From an uncultured Geobacteraceae bacterium (lineage in GTDB: Bacteria > Desulfobacterota > Desulfuromonadia > Geobacterales > Pseudopelobacteraceae): a stretch of 43,692 nt of DNA. Below, one piece after another: positions 16,296 through 27,211 of the stretch. Below the pieces are notes generated by a model that was given only the letters and a program-made list of their open reading frames with translations, ran no database searches and was not told the DNA's origin. The translations under genes and the position numbers were made by a program. The DNA lies in NCBI GenBank assembly GCA_903876875.1, contig CAIRBT010000111.1, positions 1-43,692 on the forward strand, written 5' to 3'. Each line of letters begins with the position of its first letter. Positions within the stretch are counted from its first letter, which is position 1.

Positions 16296-19157
16296 CTATA
16301 ACAGTTTTCTCAGATACTGGCCGGTGTGGGAGTGGGTGACCCGTGCCACCTGCTCCGGTGTGCCGACGGCCACAATCTCGCCCCCCCGGTCACCCCCCTC
16401 GGGCCCCAGGTCGATGATCCAGTCGGCAGTTTTGATAACATCGAGATTATGTTCGATAATCAGGATGGTATTGCCGGCATCTACCAACCGCTGGATGACC
16501 TCCAGCAGCTTGGCGATGTCGTGGAAATGGAGGCCGGTGGTCGGCTCGTCCAGGATGTAGATGGTGCGGCCGGTGGCCCGTTTGGAAAGTTCCTTGGCCA
16601 ACTTGACCCGCTGGGCTTCACCACCGGAGAGGGTGGTGGCCGCCTGCCCCAGTTTGATATAGCCGAGACCAACCTCTTCCAGGGTTGCCAGCTTGTTTTT
16701 AATGCGGGGGATGGCTCCCATGAACTCCAGGGCCTGGGAGACGGTCATGTCCAGCACATCGGCGATGGATTTTCCCTTGAAACGAACCTCCAGGGTCTCC
16801 CGGTTATAGCGGGCACCTTTGCAGACTTCGCACTCCACATAGACATCGGGGAGGAAGTGCATCTCAATCTTGATGATGCCGTCGCCGGAGCAGGCCTCGC
16901 AGCGTCCCCCCTTGACGTTGAAAGAATAGCGTCCCGGTTTGTATCCCCGCAGTTTTGATTCGGGCAAATTGGAAAACAGATCCCGGATATCACCGAACAG
17001 GGCGGTATAGGTGGCCGGATTGGAGCGGGGGGTGCGGCCGATGGGGGACTGGTCGATGTTGATGACCTTGTCCAGATGATCCAGTCCTTCAATGGCCCGT
17101 ACCGCCCCGGCCTTTTCCCGGCTCCGGTAGAGCTGCTGCCCCAGAACCTTGTGAAGGGTGTCAATGACCAGGGTCGACTTTCCCGAACCGGACACGCCGG
17201 TGACGCAGGTCATTATGCCGAGGGGGATGTCAACGGTCACATCCTTCAGGTTGTTTTCGGTGGCCCCCACGATGCGGATTGATTTATCGCTCTTGCGGCG
17301 TTTTTTCGGCACGCCGATGGCAAGATCACCGGACAGGTAGCGGCCGGTCAGGGAGGCCGGATTGGCCATGACCTGGGCCGGAGTCCCCTGGGCGACCACC
17401 TGGCCGCCATGGACGCCGGCACCCGGTCCCATGTCGATGAGGTAATCCGCCTCCATGATGGTCTCTTCGTCATGCTCCACCACCAGCACCGTGTTGCCGA
17501 TATCCCGCAGTCGTTTGAGGGTGCCGAGCAGCCGGGCGTTGTCCCGTTGATGGAGGCCGATGGATGGTTCATCGAGGATATAGAGTACCCCTACCAGGCT
17601 TGAGCCGATCTGGGTGGCCAGCCTGATCCGCTGCCCTTCACCACCGGAGAGGGTGCCGGAGGTGCGATCCAGGGAGAGGTAATCCAGCCCCACATTGACC
17701 AGGAAGGAGAGCCGTTCCCGAATTTCCTTGAGAATGCGGCGGGCGATTTCCTGTTCTTTATCGCTCAACACCAGATTCTCAAAAAAGTGCAGGCAGTCCC
17801 GGATCGAATAGGCGGTCACATCCCGGATGGTGGTACCCCCCACCAGTACGTGGAGTGCTTCAGGGCGGAGTCGCGCCCCGTGACAGGTGGGGCAGGGCAT
17901 CACATCCATATATTTTTCCAGCTCTTCACGGGCTGCGTCTGACTCGGTTTCCCGCCAGCGTCGTTGCAGGTTGTTGAGAACTCCTTCAAACTCCTTCTGG
18001 TAGGTGTGGCGTCGTTCACCATCCTCTTCCCACCAGAATTCGATCTTTTCCCCTTTTGAGCCGTTCAATACCACATCCCGTGCCAGTTCGGGAAGATCCT
18101 TGAAGGGGGTGCGGATATCGAAGGAGTAGGCCTTTGCCAGGGCTTCGAGAATCAGGTGGAACCAGCCGGAGAGCCGCTTTTCCCAGGGGGCGATGGCTCC
18201 CTCCCGGAGGGATAGCTCCTGATTGGGGATAACCAGCTCGGCATCGAAGTACATCCGGGTGCCGAGGCCGGTACAGTCGGGGCAGGCACCATGGGGGTTA
18301 TTGAACGAGAAGAGCCGGGGGGTGATTTCCTGATAGGAGATACCGCAATCCACACAGGCCAGTTTTTCGGAGAACAGCAACTGTTGGGGTTTATCCCCCT
18401 TCTTTCCTTTTGCCTCGGTTGGTGGGTCGGTTGGGGGGGGCACCACCTCCACCTTCACCACCCCTTCGCCATGGTTGAGTGCCGTCTCCAGAGAATCGGC
18501 CAGCCGCCGTTGGAGCCCCTCCTTGACCACCAAGCGGTCAACTACAATATCGATGTCATGTTTTTTCTTCTTGTCCATCTCGATATCGTCGGCCAGTTCC
18601 CGCAGCGTGCCGTCCAGCACCACCCGGGTAAAGCCCTCTTTGCGGAGCTGGTTCAGCTCTTTTTTGTACTCCCCCTTGCGCCCCCGAATCATCGGTGCCA
18701 ACAGGGTCAGTTTGGTGCCGACCGGGAGCAGCATGATCTGATCAACCATCTGGGAGATCGTCTGGGAGGTGATTTCCTTGTCACAGGAGATGCAGTGGGG
18801 GCGGCCGACCCGGGCAAAGAGCAGGCGGAGGTAGTCGTAGATTTCGGTGACGGTGCCGACGGTGGAACGGGGGTTTTTGCTGGTGGTTTTCTGCTCGATG
18901 GAGATGGCCGGTGACAACCCTTCGATGGATTCCACATCCGGCTTTTCCATCTGCTCCAAAAACTGTCGGGCGTAGGAAGAGAGGGATTCCACATAGCGTC
19001 GCTGCCCTTCGGCATAAATGGTGTCAAACGCCAGCGTCGATTTTCCCGAACCGGAAAGCCCCGTTATAACGACCAGTTGGTCCCGGGGTATTTCCACATC
19101 AATGCATTTGAGGTTATGCTCGCATGCGCCTTTAATGATAATCTTATCGTGTGCCAT
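16296..19157 (-). CDS. uvrA: Excinuclease ABC subunit A
   Basis: This 953-residue protein is the damage-recognition ATPase of nucleotide excision repair, forming UvrA2UvrB. Both ABC modules are intact: first Walker A GLSGSGKS at 33-40 with signature [12 protein letters not shown] and Walker [11 protein letters not shown], second Walker [10 protein letters not shown] with [12 protein letters not shown] and [11 protein letters not shown]. Two zinc modules are seen (CVDCGISY with CPDCTGLG, and CEACSGDG with [10 protein letters not shown]). The insertion domain after the first Walker A is normal. The length is typical. No Shine-Dalgarno sequence is obvious just before ATG 19157, and I did not see a clear LexA box in the 61-bp gap upstream. 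Confidence 0.97.
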   Translation of the reverse strand: MAHDKIIIKGACEHNLKCIDVEIPRDQLVVITGLSGSGKSTLAFDTIYAEGQRRYVESLSSYARQFLEQMEKPDVESIEGLSPAISIEQKTTSKNPRSTVGTVTEIYDYLRLLFARVGRPHCISCDKEITSQTISQMVDQIMLLPVGTKLTLLAPMIRGRKGEYKKELNQLRKEGFTRVVLDGTLRELADDIEMDKKKKHDIDIVVDRLVVKEGLQRRLADSLETALNHGEGVVKVEVVPPPTDPPTEAKGKKGDKPQQLLFSEKLACVDCGISYQEITPRLFSFNNPHGACPDCTGLGTRMYFDAELVIPNQELSLREGAIAPWEKRLSGWFHLILEALAKAYSFDIRTPFKDLPELARDVVLNGSKGEKIEFWWEEDGERRHTYQKEFEGVLNNLQRRWRETESDAAREELEKYMDVMPCPTCHGARLRPEALHVLVGGTTIRDVTAYSIRDCLHFFENLVLSDKEQEIARRILKEIRERLSFLVNVGLDYLSLDRTSGTLSGGEGQRIRLATQIGSSLVGVLYILDEPSIGLHQRDNARLLGTLKRLRDIGNTVLVVEHDEETIMEADYLIDMGPGAGVHGGQVVAQGTPAQVMANPASLTGRYLSGDLAIGVPKKRRKSDKSIRIVGATENNLKDVTVDIPLGIMTCVTGVSGSGKSTLVIDTLHKVLGQQLYRSREKAGAVRAIEGLDHLDKVINIDQSPIGRTPRSNPATYTALFGDIRDLFSNLPESKLRGYKPGRYSFNVKGGRCEACSGDGIIKIEMHFLPDVYVECEVCKGARYNRETLEVRFKGKSIADVLDMTVSQALEFMGAIPRIKNKLATLEEVGLGYIKLGQAATTLSGGEAQRVKLAKELSKRATGRTIYILDEPTTGLHFHDIAKLLEVIQRLVDAGNTILIIEHNLDVIKTADWIIDLGPEGGDRGGEIVAVGTPEQVARVTHSHTGQYLRKLL

Positions 19158-19218
19158 GGGGAGATAATGCCATGGTGTGGAGCTGAATGCAATACCGGTG
19201 AAGAAAGAAAGTTGGCAA

Positions 19219-19881
19219 TTAATAGGAATAGAGAACCGATAGTTTTGTTTTCTCTATTGGATTTGTCGCACGTTGTCCCTCAATTTCAACTCGATAGGTG
19301 GCGGGAATCTGTTGGACGGTTATGGCACTGACACCGCCGCTGCCGTAGTTTACCCCGGTTCCTCCATCAAGATAATCTACTCCGGACAGGTCGCTGCTGG
19401 TACAGGTACCCTCCGGATATGGGCGGGGATCACTGCACATGGACTCAACTATTTTTGTGTACACCGTAATCTTATCCAACGAAGTGGATTTGAATTGCAG
19501 GGTAATGTCAGGATTGCTGGTGGCATCGGCGCTCTTGCTACAGTCGGCACTCCATTTTGATGAAGGTTGGGTAAGCTTTTGCTGAAAACAGCTGTCGGAC
19601 GTTGATGTTATGTCAAATGCCGATGTCAGGGGCGATAATTTTAAATTAGTGGCAGAGCTTTTGACATCGGAGAGCAACAGGGGGAATATCTCTTTAATGA
19701 TAAGTTCACTGGAACCATAGGATGCTTCCAGAACGGTTTTGTACCGTCTGTGAGCTCCCGATGTGGTGATACTTCCGGTAAGCATGTACATCAGGTACAT
19801 GATAATGGTCATCATGATCGAGGAGAGTAAGAGAGCCGTTATGAGGGCGATACCTTTTTCATTAGAGATAGTTTTTATCAC
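19219..19881 (-). CDS. PilX-like pilus assembly protein
   Basis: This ~220-residue protein has a class III prepilin-like N-terminus NEKG followed by [14 protein letters not shown], a hydrophobic segment, then a variable globular domain. Position +1 is Ile and +5 is Thr rather than the usual Phe and Glu, as in PilX-type minor pilins. Two cysteine clusters (SCFQQ...ADC, SMCSDPR...GTC) may form disulfides. The GTG at 19881 is the most sensible start, as it puts the leader at ten residues; a longer frame overlaps the end of pilW. It is the last gene of the minor-pilin operon. PilX promotes aggregation and anchors PilY1 in other species; that role is inferred from position. Confidence 0.75.
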   Translation of the reverse strand: MIKTISNEKGIALITALLLSSIMMTIIMYLMYMLTGSITTSGAHRRYKTVLEASYGSSELIIKEIFPLLLSDVKSSATNLKLSPLTSAFDITSTSDSCFQQKLTQPSSKWSADCSKSADATSNPDITLQFKSTSLDKITVYTKIVESMCSDPRPYPEGTCTSSDLSGVDYLDGGTGVNYGSGGVSAITVQQIPATYRVEIEGQRATNPIEKTKLSVLYSY

Positions 19882-19901
19882 GTGGTTCTCACTTGTACGG
19901 T

Positions 19902-21203
19902 TCAGAGGTTGTTCGGTTTTATGACAAGCCGATATATTTTCCATCGATAATTCAGCCACCCCTTACCGGACAAATTCTGTGCGGTGTACCCTTTGGTCAG
20001 GCTGACATTGGAGATGGCTCGGGATGAGGAATCCGACGTATTGGCATCCCCAACCACAATTGAATAGGCATTCTTCATGATACTGTTGGTATTGGTAAAA
20101 CCGGGATCAGCTTTTCCTTCCTGTGCCATAATGTAGACTTTAATGTATTTCAGTGCACTTCGTACCAACAGTGGATCTTTCGTAATTTTACTTATATCCT
20201 CAGCATGTGCCGTGCCGGATACAGATATGGTGCCTGAGTAGGCCGACGACTCAGTTATTATGCCGTTTCCGGCGGTGTCCCAGCCAAAGACAACCTGCAT
20301 GTCGGCAACGCAATCAAGCAACGGTGCATATGAAAGTTTGCCGTCGCTATGGTTCACCGTTGCTTTATACAGGATGCCGGTGTTCGGGGCACATTTTGGT
20401 TGTGCCGGGGTATCCGATGGTCTGGCAACCATAAAGTCAACCCGGTTGAATGGCATGCCGGGAGTGGTTTTGCTTATGCCGTAGATGAAGTAGGGGGGAT
20501 CTGCCGAATTCGGGTTGAAATTGTTGTCCAATAGGGCGTTCGTTTTATTGGTTGCGTAATTTGTGGCCGTTCCACTGTTATTATTGTTGAATATAAGGGT
20601 GCTTTGTATCCCTTTATCGTCAAACGTCCGTTTCAGGACTATGCCATAGTCGTTGTCATTCAGATTCTCCTCTGGCGTAGCCCACCTGTTTGGTGCTTTC
20701 TGGGTGAATTGAGAACCGATGCTGCTGGAATATTTCACAAACGCCCATTTACCCGCCGCCGCATCACGGCCAACGGAGGACGCTTTTACGGAGAGGTAGT
20801 CGGTACCCTCCAAAACAGTATAGGTCAGGCCGTCGGCTGCATTAGCATCGCTCCAGCTGGTGACGGAATCAAGTGACACAATCGGGCGGGGTATGCCGTG
20901 GGGGGCATCGTTCAAGCTGCTTGTATTGGCAGGGGCAAACAGTGCTTCGTTGTATGTGGGAGGGGATGCATAGGCTGTCGGCATGCCATAGCCCGCCTGT
21001 TGCAGGTCATGGCGCATGATTTCAAGCCCGACTACCCCGGCAATGTTGTTCCCGTCGCTGGTGGCCAGTTGTCGGGAAAACGTGAGGAGCAGGGTAAAAG
21101 CGGAACCGGTTATGCCAATGATCACCATGAACAGTGTCATGGCAATGATTATTTCGATTAACGTGAAGCCGCTCTCAGGGGATTTCATCCGCTTCCGCTC
21201 CAT
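19902..21203 (-). CDS. pilW: PilW-family minor pilin
   Basis: This 433-residue protein has a type IV prepilin signal PESG followed by FTLIEIIIAMTLF with Glu at +5, then the PilW-like LEIMRHDLQQAGYGMP. The long periplasmic region contains strands but no catalytic motif. It is probably a minor pilin in the priming complex. The start ATG overlaps the preceding pilV stop by one base (TAATG), so the two are coupled; an internal ATG five codons later also has GGAG upstream. Member of the operon 19219-28275. Confidence 0.85.
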   Translation of the reverse strand: MERKRMKSPESGFTLIEIIIAMTLFMVIIGITGSAFTLLLTFSRQLATSDGNNIAGVVGLEIMRHDLQQAGYGMPTAYASPPTYNEALFAPANTSSLNDAPHGIPRPIVSLDSVTSWSDANAADGLTYTVLEGTDYLSVKASSVGRDAAAGKWAFVKYSSSIGSQFTQKAPNRWATPEENLNDNDYGIVLKRTFDDKGIQSTLIFNNNNSGTATNYATNKTNALLDNNFNPNSADPPYFIYGISKTTPGMPFNRVDFMVARPSDTPAQPKCAPNTGILYKATVNHSDGKLSYAPLLDCVADMQVVFGWDTAGNGIITESSAYSGTISVSGTAHAEDISKITKDPLLVRSALKYIKVYIMAQEGKADPGFTNTNSIMKNAYSIVVGDANTSDSSSRAISNVSLTKGYTAQNLSGKGWLNYRWKIYRLVIKPNNL

Positions 21204-21622
21204 TATAAATCAGGGTTAACGATGAAAGAAGAAACTGCATGACTATTCTTGACTTCCTTATACCGCCAGGCAATTCTTATCTCTACTGCTTTTGTAGTTC
21301 CATTGGGAACTGGCGTTGAAACGGCGGTAACGACAGAATAGTTGCAAAAAAAGTTTCGTGATAATCTGTCTGTAGAGCTGGCTGAGGAGGCAACAGCAGT
21401 GAAGGTTGTCGTATCAATAACGGCTGTTTTGAGAGCGACCATCTGCTCGTCGGCCAGTGCGGTCGCTTCATTCCGTATGAGGGTGGCAAGATTGTGACGG
21501 ATTGCCACATTCACCGTCTGAAGTAACGCCAAGAGGCCAATGGCCAGTATGAGGAATGCGAGGCAAAACTCAACAAGCGTAAAGCCGGCGTCAGTTAATT
21601 TCACATTTGGAAGTAGTCGCAT
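21203..21622 (-). CDS. pilV: PilV-family minor pilin
   Basis: This ~139-residue prepilin has TDAG followed by FTLVEFCLAFLILAIGLLALLQ, with the processing site after Gly13 and Glu at +5. The segment NEATALADEQMVALK after the membrane helix is typical of PilV. I chose ATG 21622 because GGGAGGTGG precedes it; an ATG at 21643 lacks a ribosome site. The gene overlaps the end of the fimT-like gene by about 32 bp, in a different frame, and its stop overlaps the pilW start. Confidence 0.85.
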   Translation of the reverse strand: MRLLPNVKLTDAGFTLVEFCLAFLILAIGLLALLQTVNVAIRHNLATLIRNEATALADEQMVALKTAVIDTTTFTAVASSASSTDRLSRNFFCNYSVVTAVSTPVPNGTTKAVEIRIAWRYKEVKNSHAVSSFIVNPDL

Positions 21623-22163
21623 TCCACCTCCCGAGATTTTCATGTGCCGGTGAAATGACGATACAGTTGACAGCGGGTGAGGCGGTGAGCGGATTTATGA
21701 CAATAACCATCAGATCTGTTGTGGTCATGCCGGTCGATTCAAATACGAGTGCTTTCTTAGCTGAATCGGAGAAGGGAACGGTGGTGCCCGAAGTGAGCAG
21801 GCCGTCGGTAAACGTGGTGCTTGCCTCTTCTGTGCCATGGGTCAAGGGGTCGGCGTTTTTATGAGAATCTGTATCGTAATCGGCAGTCGTGTCATATCTT
21901 CTCAACGTATATCCCGACGAACTGAAGATCATTCCATAGGCATTTTTTCGGGTAATCGCACGTATCCTGGTGGACTGCACATCTCCGAATAATTCTCTGA
22001 TTCTTCTTTCCAGTATATCTTTTCTCTGCCGATCCTTAAATGAAAACGTTACGATGGCTAAGGTAATTGCCATGATGGCGATAACAATAACTAATTCAAC
22101 GAACGTAAACCCGGAGGTTCGTGTGTTGATTTGGTCTCTTCTTATGTGCAGTAGGTGGTGCAT
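21591..22163 (-). CDS. FimT/GspH-family pseudopilin
   Basis: This 190-residue protein has an 18-residue leader ending TRTSG, then FTFVELVIVIAIMAITLAIV, with Glu at +5. The region after it (ELFGDVQSTRIRAITRKNAYGMIF) is the FimT/GspH signature, and the C-terminus ends in a short Cys-containing tail. FimT-type minor pilins can bind DNA in competent bacteria; that is family knowledge only. ATG 22163 has AGGA eight bases upstream and sits one base after the pilY1 stop. The longer upstream extension of this frame runs into pilY1 and is rejected. Confidence 0.85.
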   Translation of the reverse strand: MHHLLHIRRDQINTRTSGFTFVELVIVIAIMAITLAIVTFSFKDRQRKDILERRIRELFGDVQSTRIRAITRKNAYGMIFSSSGYTLRRYDTTADYDTDSHKNADPLTHGTEEASTTFTDGLLTSGTTVPFSDSAKKALVFESTGMTTTDLMVIVINPLTASPAVNCIVISPAHENLGRWNATTSKCEIN

Positions 22164-22164
22164 A

Positions 22165-25100
22165 TCACTTTTCCTGAATATGCAATATCTTTTTTTTCGG
22201 CTTACTATTGGCGTTGGTGATAGCAACTGCCGCATCGGCTGATGCTTTACCGGTCATCGAAGTTGATTTTCGTTTATAATTTTCAGTCAATGCTGTTTTC
22301 AGTGTGATCTCCTGAAAAGCACCGGTTGATTGCTGTACCAGAGCTTTGCCCGCCAGTGCATTGTCCGCCTGGCCCGCACCGGAGGCATAATTTACCCCCC
22401 ACATGTATGAAGAACCACCATAGGAGCAGGGACTAGACGACGGTTTGAACGAGCTGAAGAGTACGGTGCCGTTTGTCAGGGCGATGGTGTCGGAAATGAC
22501 ACGTTCCGCACCCAAGCTGTTGGCACTGTCTGCCGGGTCGAGAGCGATGTACCACCCGCTGGAGCTGTCGGCTAATGCCTTTGTGGGTGAAGCCGTTTGA
22601 TTGGTCAAGTTGCTAAAGCCAAGGGTGGAGGCGTCGCATGCGGGAGCAATGGCGTTTTGCCCCGTATAGCACGTATCCTGCACTCCAAAGAGGTACCGCT
22701 GGTTACTGAGCGAAGATGCTGCATCATCACCATTGTAATAGAATCTTCCGGTGCCAAAGTAGAGCCAGAGTTTTTTGTTCTTCCGGTCTTGCAATTTAGC
22801 AATAGTAGTTGTTACCGGGCCGATCTTGTCGATAACCGTGCTGAATGTCCAGGTGGCAGGGTCGGTGCTTTCGTGGGTGAGCAGCCTGCCGACACCGCCA
22901 TCAGTCCAGCTTGTTTCACTGCCATTGGTGGCGTCAATTCTTTTTTTGGTATAGCCGACATACAGGACGTCGTCCTGATAATTGCCGCTTGCGATGGAGT
23001 TCCAGCGGTCGGTGTCAATGGAATTTCCACCGATGGAACCCCCGAAGGCATTTTGAATGTGGGTGTCAATGACCCAGTAATTTTTGTTGAGCACAAAGGG
23101 CTTTTCTGCCGTAATGTCGGCTCCCACATCAATGACAAACAGTTTCAAATTCTGGTCGGAGCGCCCCATGAACCTGTGGCCAACGGTATCAATGGGTCCC
23201 GTGGGGCCCGAGGCGATAACGGCGAACCATTTGCCGTTAGCTGTGGTGTCCGGTGCAGAGACGCCGTTAACCGTTTTTTTTGCGGCAATGCGCATCAAGG
23301 CGACACCTGAAGTAGCGTACCCCATGCCAAAGTTATCGGGTAAACCCGGTGGTGGGAATTCCCATTTTAATGTTGGTTGGTTGGCAAGGGTGCCATCCTG
23401 AGTGAAATATTGTTTGGTGATGTCAAGTGCGAAATAGGAAGAGTAACCTACCGCCTTGGTCTGTGGATTTGCCGTGTCAGTCGGATCAAATAGTGGTGCT
23501 CTGACGCAGGTTCCCGCATCGGTGGAGGTCAAACAGGTGCTGTTAGGTGCTCGGGTTGCCCCCCCCAAACCCATGCTGCCGATAAGTATGGTTTGCCAGT
23601 TGCTGCCATTGACTGTGTCCTTTGGGCAGGTGGCATAATCATCGGTGCCACATGAGCCGATGGACACATCGGCAATGGTTGTTGGACCATCCACATAGTT
23701 GATATGCTTGTAATTTGCCGCATCGGTGAGGTATTTGAGGTATGGTAAATTACTGCGGGGAATGTATGCCCACTGTTCCTCACCCAGTTTGGTGCCGGTG
23801 AGTAAGGCTGAACTTCCCGGGTAAAATGTACCACTATCGGTGGTAACGCCGGTCTCTCCGCTCTTGGCAATGGTCAGTTTTCCCAGCTTGAAAGCGTGCA
23901 GCATGCCGTCATTTGCCCCCACATAGACCATCCCCCTGTTGGTATATGGGGAACTCTTGATGAAGGCAGCATAACTTTTGTCAGCGTAACCGGCTGGATT
24001 TGGCTGGTCAAATACGTTGAGCGGAGTGGTTGACTGTATACGGGGTGTGGAGTTGACGATATCCCCTAGTTTCCATTCATTGGTTTGTTGCACCCCATTA
24101 TCCGTAATTGACACCCGGCGGGGTCGGTAGTTGTTTGTGCCATCAGTGCCGCGAATGTAGTCTACAAACTTAAACGCCTCGGCATTATTGTCAGTGTCTG
24201 AGGTTTGGAGATAGGGCTGGAGCAGTGCGATTTGTGGATCCGTGGCCGCAGAGGCAGAGAAGCCCCCTGTGGAGGGGGATGCTGACGATGGCTTTAACAG
24301 TGAGTACCCATTAATGCTGGTGTGGATGGTGCGGGTTGCGGGGCTTCGTTTCCACAACAAGTAGCCTGCTTGCCACAAACTCTTGACATCTTCGGGTTGA
24401 ATATTCGTCTCAACAGAACCACCGGTTTGATTGCCATTGGGGTCGGACGTCAAGTTGACCGTGGTCTGACCGGTGAGCATGTCAAACGCATAGGTCACGA
24501 TCTTATCGGTTTTCAGGTTAAGGAGGTGATTTGGTGTCGTAGAGGCAAAATCGGTATCTTCCCGGATTGAACTCTTGAGCAGAAAGGGATCCACATAGTA
24601 CCAGAGGTTCTGCAGCTCCCCCGTCCAGGTGGCCTGGGAGTCATTGTCAAAAAACCTGACCGGATAGAAAACGGCCTGAAGAAGGTTGGCTCCACTGCCC
24701 TGACTATTGCTGAGAATCGAGGCCGAGGTTCCGGAGGAAATCTGTTGACCGATCTCGGTGAAGACTTTATTAAGTGCATTGGTAACCTGGGTGGCATTGG
24801 CAGCGTTATAGGCGCTGCCGGTTCCGCCATGTTTTGCGATGAGATCGACGTTGGAGGCCCGGGCACCGGTGAGGCCATAGCCGATAACGTAGGTCTTTAT
24901 ATCAAAGGTCTGTGCGGTGCCATTGAGCTTGGTCGTTGTATTATGGAGAGAGTCAACCACCTGTAGCACTGTATCTGCTGCGGGGTTGACATCGGAGCCA
25001 AGAAGTGTGGAGCCTTGACCGGGTTTGCCATTGACATCGGCACTGGGCAAGCCGTCGGTCAGATAGATAATGTAATTTTTCTGACAGGGCTGGGTAATGG

Positions 25101-27210
25101 GTGAGGTGTTATTAGCAAGCGTGCCGGAAAAATAGCTTGCAGCTGTTTTCAGGGCGCCGGCTGTGGGGGATAATCCGGCATTCACGATGTAACTGCAGCT
25201 ATTGCCGCTGGCACATGCCATATAGCCGGCCGAATCACCGGAAAAGGGAGCCAGTGCACTGTTCAGTGATTGTAGCTGGCTGTTTGCAGCATCGTTTGTG
25301 GCAATGGGCACCTTTAGTTTGCCGGTGCCGGGGGAGCTGTTTGCAAACCATGCGGGCCCCACAGGAATAGTTGCCTGCATTTGCCCCAAATTGCCAAAAC
25401 CGTACCCGAGATCAGAGTCCGTGAGCAAAAATGAACCGTTGTAATAATTGACACCCGAATAGCCGGGAGTCCCGACCACGTAAAAATTGCTGGCACCTGT
25501 TTTCACTGACCAGCAATGGTAAACATCGGTTTTGGTGGTGGTGTTGACAATTTCCTGCCCGGGACGGTAAGAGTCAGAGAGGGTGGAACAAAATCCGGTG
25601 GGGTATGTGGGAGGGGTGTCCGAATAGCCGGGAAGAGCATGTTTATAGTACACCGGGCTCGTAGGATCTGTCGGGTTTTGAAGTACGTTTGTTTTGGGGT
25701 ACACAAGCTCGCAATATTTCTGTTGCCGTGACGCGGTGTTGCCACTGCCAAGAATGCCAGGCCTCAGGTTTTCATCAAAAATCGGATTTTGAGCTGCACA
25801 GCCATTGTGGCAGGCTTGTCGGCTTGCCGTATTGCCGTTTATGCATAAGTCGTAGCAGAAGTCGGTTACCCCATCTGACGGGGGAATGGGGCAGTAGGTC
25901 TCAGGAATATAGGAGGCAAAATAGGCTGCGTTGCTGAGAAACGATTTTGACGGTGTGGGAAGATTGTACGTCATAATGCCGATTCGCATGGTGTCTGCAT
26001 AGGTTTGAATGATGTTTCTCAGTGCCTGTTTACCGATGACACTTTTACTCGTTGGGCTGTAGGAACCGACGGCAGCTCCCGTGAAATCTTCATCCATACT
26101 GTTTGAATTGCCAACAAGCAACAGCACATTGGGTTGTACAATGTTTGATGAGTTGGCGACAAAGGAGGGGACGGTACAGTATTGCAGTGCCTGTTGTGCC
26201 GTCGTTTTGAAAGAAAAGGAGACCCCACCGTCAAGTGCAACATTATAGATATCGGTCACATTGGTGAGAGTGAACGTGTATACCGTGTTATAGGAAAATG
26301 GCTTGTCAGGGGTAAATGTTGCCGTCTTGCCGCTGGTGTCGTTTGCTACCGAACCGGTTATCGGTGTCCCGTTTTGTGTCACCATGATGTTGGCATTGCC
26401 AAGGAGACTCATTCGTGAATTGAAGTTGATAATTATGGGGCTGGTTACCGGTATGTTTGCTGCCCCATTGGAGGGGAGCGTGTTTGTCACATAGGGTGCG
26501 TAGACTCTGCGGGCTACAAAATCCCACGAACTGGTTGCTGCCAACGGTACGTTGCACCGGCTCATCACGTTCGTCGTGATTGTGGCACTATAGCGGGCTT
26601 CGGCAACCAGGTTGGGTGATGGGGTGAATTTTACGATGGTGCCATTGGTGGTTGGTGAGGTCGTGTATGAGAACGTGCCGGTGGCACCGTTGTTCAGGCT
26701 GAAGGAGGAGGCATCGAAGGTCGAGGGATCCATCTGCTGGCTGAAAGTTACCGTCACATCGTCATTTTCGAGGATTCCGGTGGCATTGGATGCCGGGATG
26801 TGGGCTGTGATGGTTGGTCCTGTCGCCGAGGCGGCGGTGGTAAAGCTTCGTGCATATCGGATTGCCAGTGAGGAGTTGGTGTCATTGCTCTTGACGCCGG
26901 TAGTTACAATGATGGTATAGGGTGTGCATGGCGATAAGGGGACGGTCGGCCTTAGCGTGTATGCATTGCCGGAAACCGATGGAGCGGCGGTTCCGACCTG
27001 ATACCCGGTGGGATCCAGAATGTAAAAGGTGTCCGTTGTTACCGCGTTGACGGAGGTGTTAAACGTTACGGAAATGCTCGCAGTGGTTGCCACCCCCATT
27101 GCATCGGCTGCGGGCGATGTGGCAGTAATTGCTGGTACCGTTGCGGAGGTGGGGGTGGCCACAAAAAACAGCACGACGAAACAGGCGATCAATGACAATA
27201 CATACTTCAT
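22165..27210 (-). CDS. pilY1: PilY1-family pilus tip adhesin with three Ig-like domains
   Basis: This 1681-residue exported protein has a signal peptide (1-23), three bacterial Ig-like (Big_5/SbsA) domains at about 27-129, 132-235 and 240-343, and a von Willebrand A-like domain from about 360. The C-terminal half carries the PilY1/PilC beta-propeller (about 1020-1600), shown by YVGANDGMLHAF, EEQWAYIPRS and IASGPTG. PilY1 caps the type IV pilus, supports assembly and mediates surface sensing. The metal-binding MIDAS motif is altered: the position usually Asp in DxSxS is Gly367 (GNSNSM). Many cysteines lie just after this region. It is the third and largest gene of the minor-pilin operon. The additional Ig-like domains make it longer than Pseudomonas PilY1. 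Confidence 0.93.
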   Translation of the reverse strand: MKYVLSLIACFVVLFFVATPTSATVPAITATSPAADAMGVATTASISVTFNTSVNAVTTDTFYILDPTGYQVGTAAPSVSGNAYTLRPTVPLSPCTPYTIIVTTGVKSNDTNSSLAIRYARSFTTAASATGPTITAHIPASNATGILENDDVTVTFSQQMDPSTFDASSFSLNNGATGTFSYTTSPTTNGTIVKFTPSPNLVAEARYSATITTNVMSRCNVPLAATSSWDFVARRVYAPYVTNTLPSNGAANIPVTSPIIINFNSRMSLLGNANIMVTQNGTPITGSVANDTSGKTATFTPDKPFSYNTVYTFTLTNVTDIYNVALDGGVSFSFKTTAQQALQYCTVPSFVANSSNIVQPNVLLLVGNSNSMDEDFTGAAVGSYSPTSKSVIGKQALRNIIQTYADTMRIGIMTYNLPTPSKSFLSNAAYFASYIPETYCPIPPSDGVTDFCYDLCINGNTASRQACHNGCAAQNPIFDENLRPGILGSGNTASRQQKYCELVYPKTNVLQNPTDPTSPVYYKHALPGYSDTPPTYPTGFCSTLSDSYRPGQEIVNTTTKTDVYHCWSVKTGASNFYVVGTPGYSGVNYYNGSFLLTDSDLGYGFGNLGQMQATIPVGPAWFANSSPGTGKLKVPIATNDAANSQLQSLNSALAPFSGDSAGYMACASGNSCSYIVNAGLSPTAGALKTAASYFSGTLANNTSPITQPCQKNYIIYLTDGLPSADVNGKPGQGSTLLGSDVNPAADTVLQVVDSLHNTTTKLNGTAQTFDIKTYVIGYGLTGARASNVDLIAKHGGTGSAYNAANATQVTNALNKVFTEIGQQISSGTSASILSNSQGSGANLLQAVFYPVRFFDNDSQATWTGELQNLWYYVDPFLLKSSIREDTDFASTTPNHLLNLKTDKIVTYAFDMLTGQTTVNLTSDPNGNQTGGSVETNIQPEDVKSLWQAGYLLWKRSPATRTIHTSINGYSLLKPSSASPSTGGFSASAATDPQIALLQPYLQTSDTDNNAEAFKFVDYIRGTDGTNNYRPRRVSITDNGVQQTNEWKLGDIVNSTPRIQSTTPLNVFDQPNPAGYADKSYAAFIKSSPYTNRGMVYVGANDGMLHAFKLGKLTIAKSGETGVTTDSGTFYPGSSALLTGTKLGEEQWAYIPRSNLPYLKYLTDAANYKHINYVDGPTTIADVSIGSCGTDDYATCPKDTVNGSNWQTILIGSMGLGGATRAPNSTCLTSTDAGTCVRAPLFDPTDTANPQTKAVGYSSYFALDITKQYFTQDGTLANQPTLKWEFPPPGLPDNFGMGYATSGVALMRIAAKKTVNGVSAPDTTANGKWFAVIASGPTGPIDTVGHRFMGRSDQNLKLFVIDVGADITAEKPFVLNKNYWVIDTHIQNAFGGSIGGNSIDTDRWNSIASGNYQDDVLYVGYTKKRIDATNGSETSWTDGGVGRLLTHESTDPATWTFSTVIDKIGPVTTTIAKLQDRKNKKLWLYFGTGRFYYNGDDAASSLSNQRYLFGVQDTCYTGQNAIAPACDASTLGFSNLTNQTASPTKALADSSSGWYIALDPADSANSLGAERVISDTIALTNGTVLFSSFKPSSSPCSYGGSSYMWGVNYASGAGQADNALAGKALVQQSTGAFQEITLKTALTENYKRKSTSMTGKASADAAVAITNANSKPKKKILHIQEK

Positions 27211-27211
27211 G

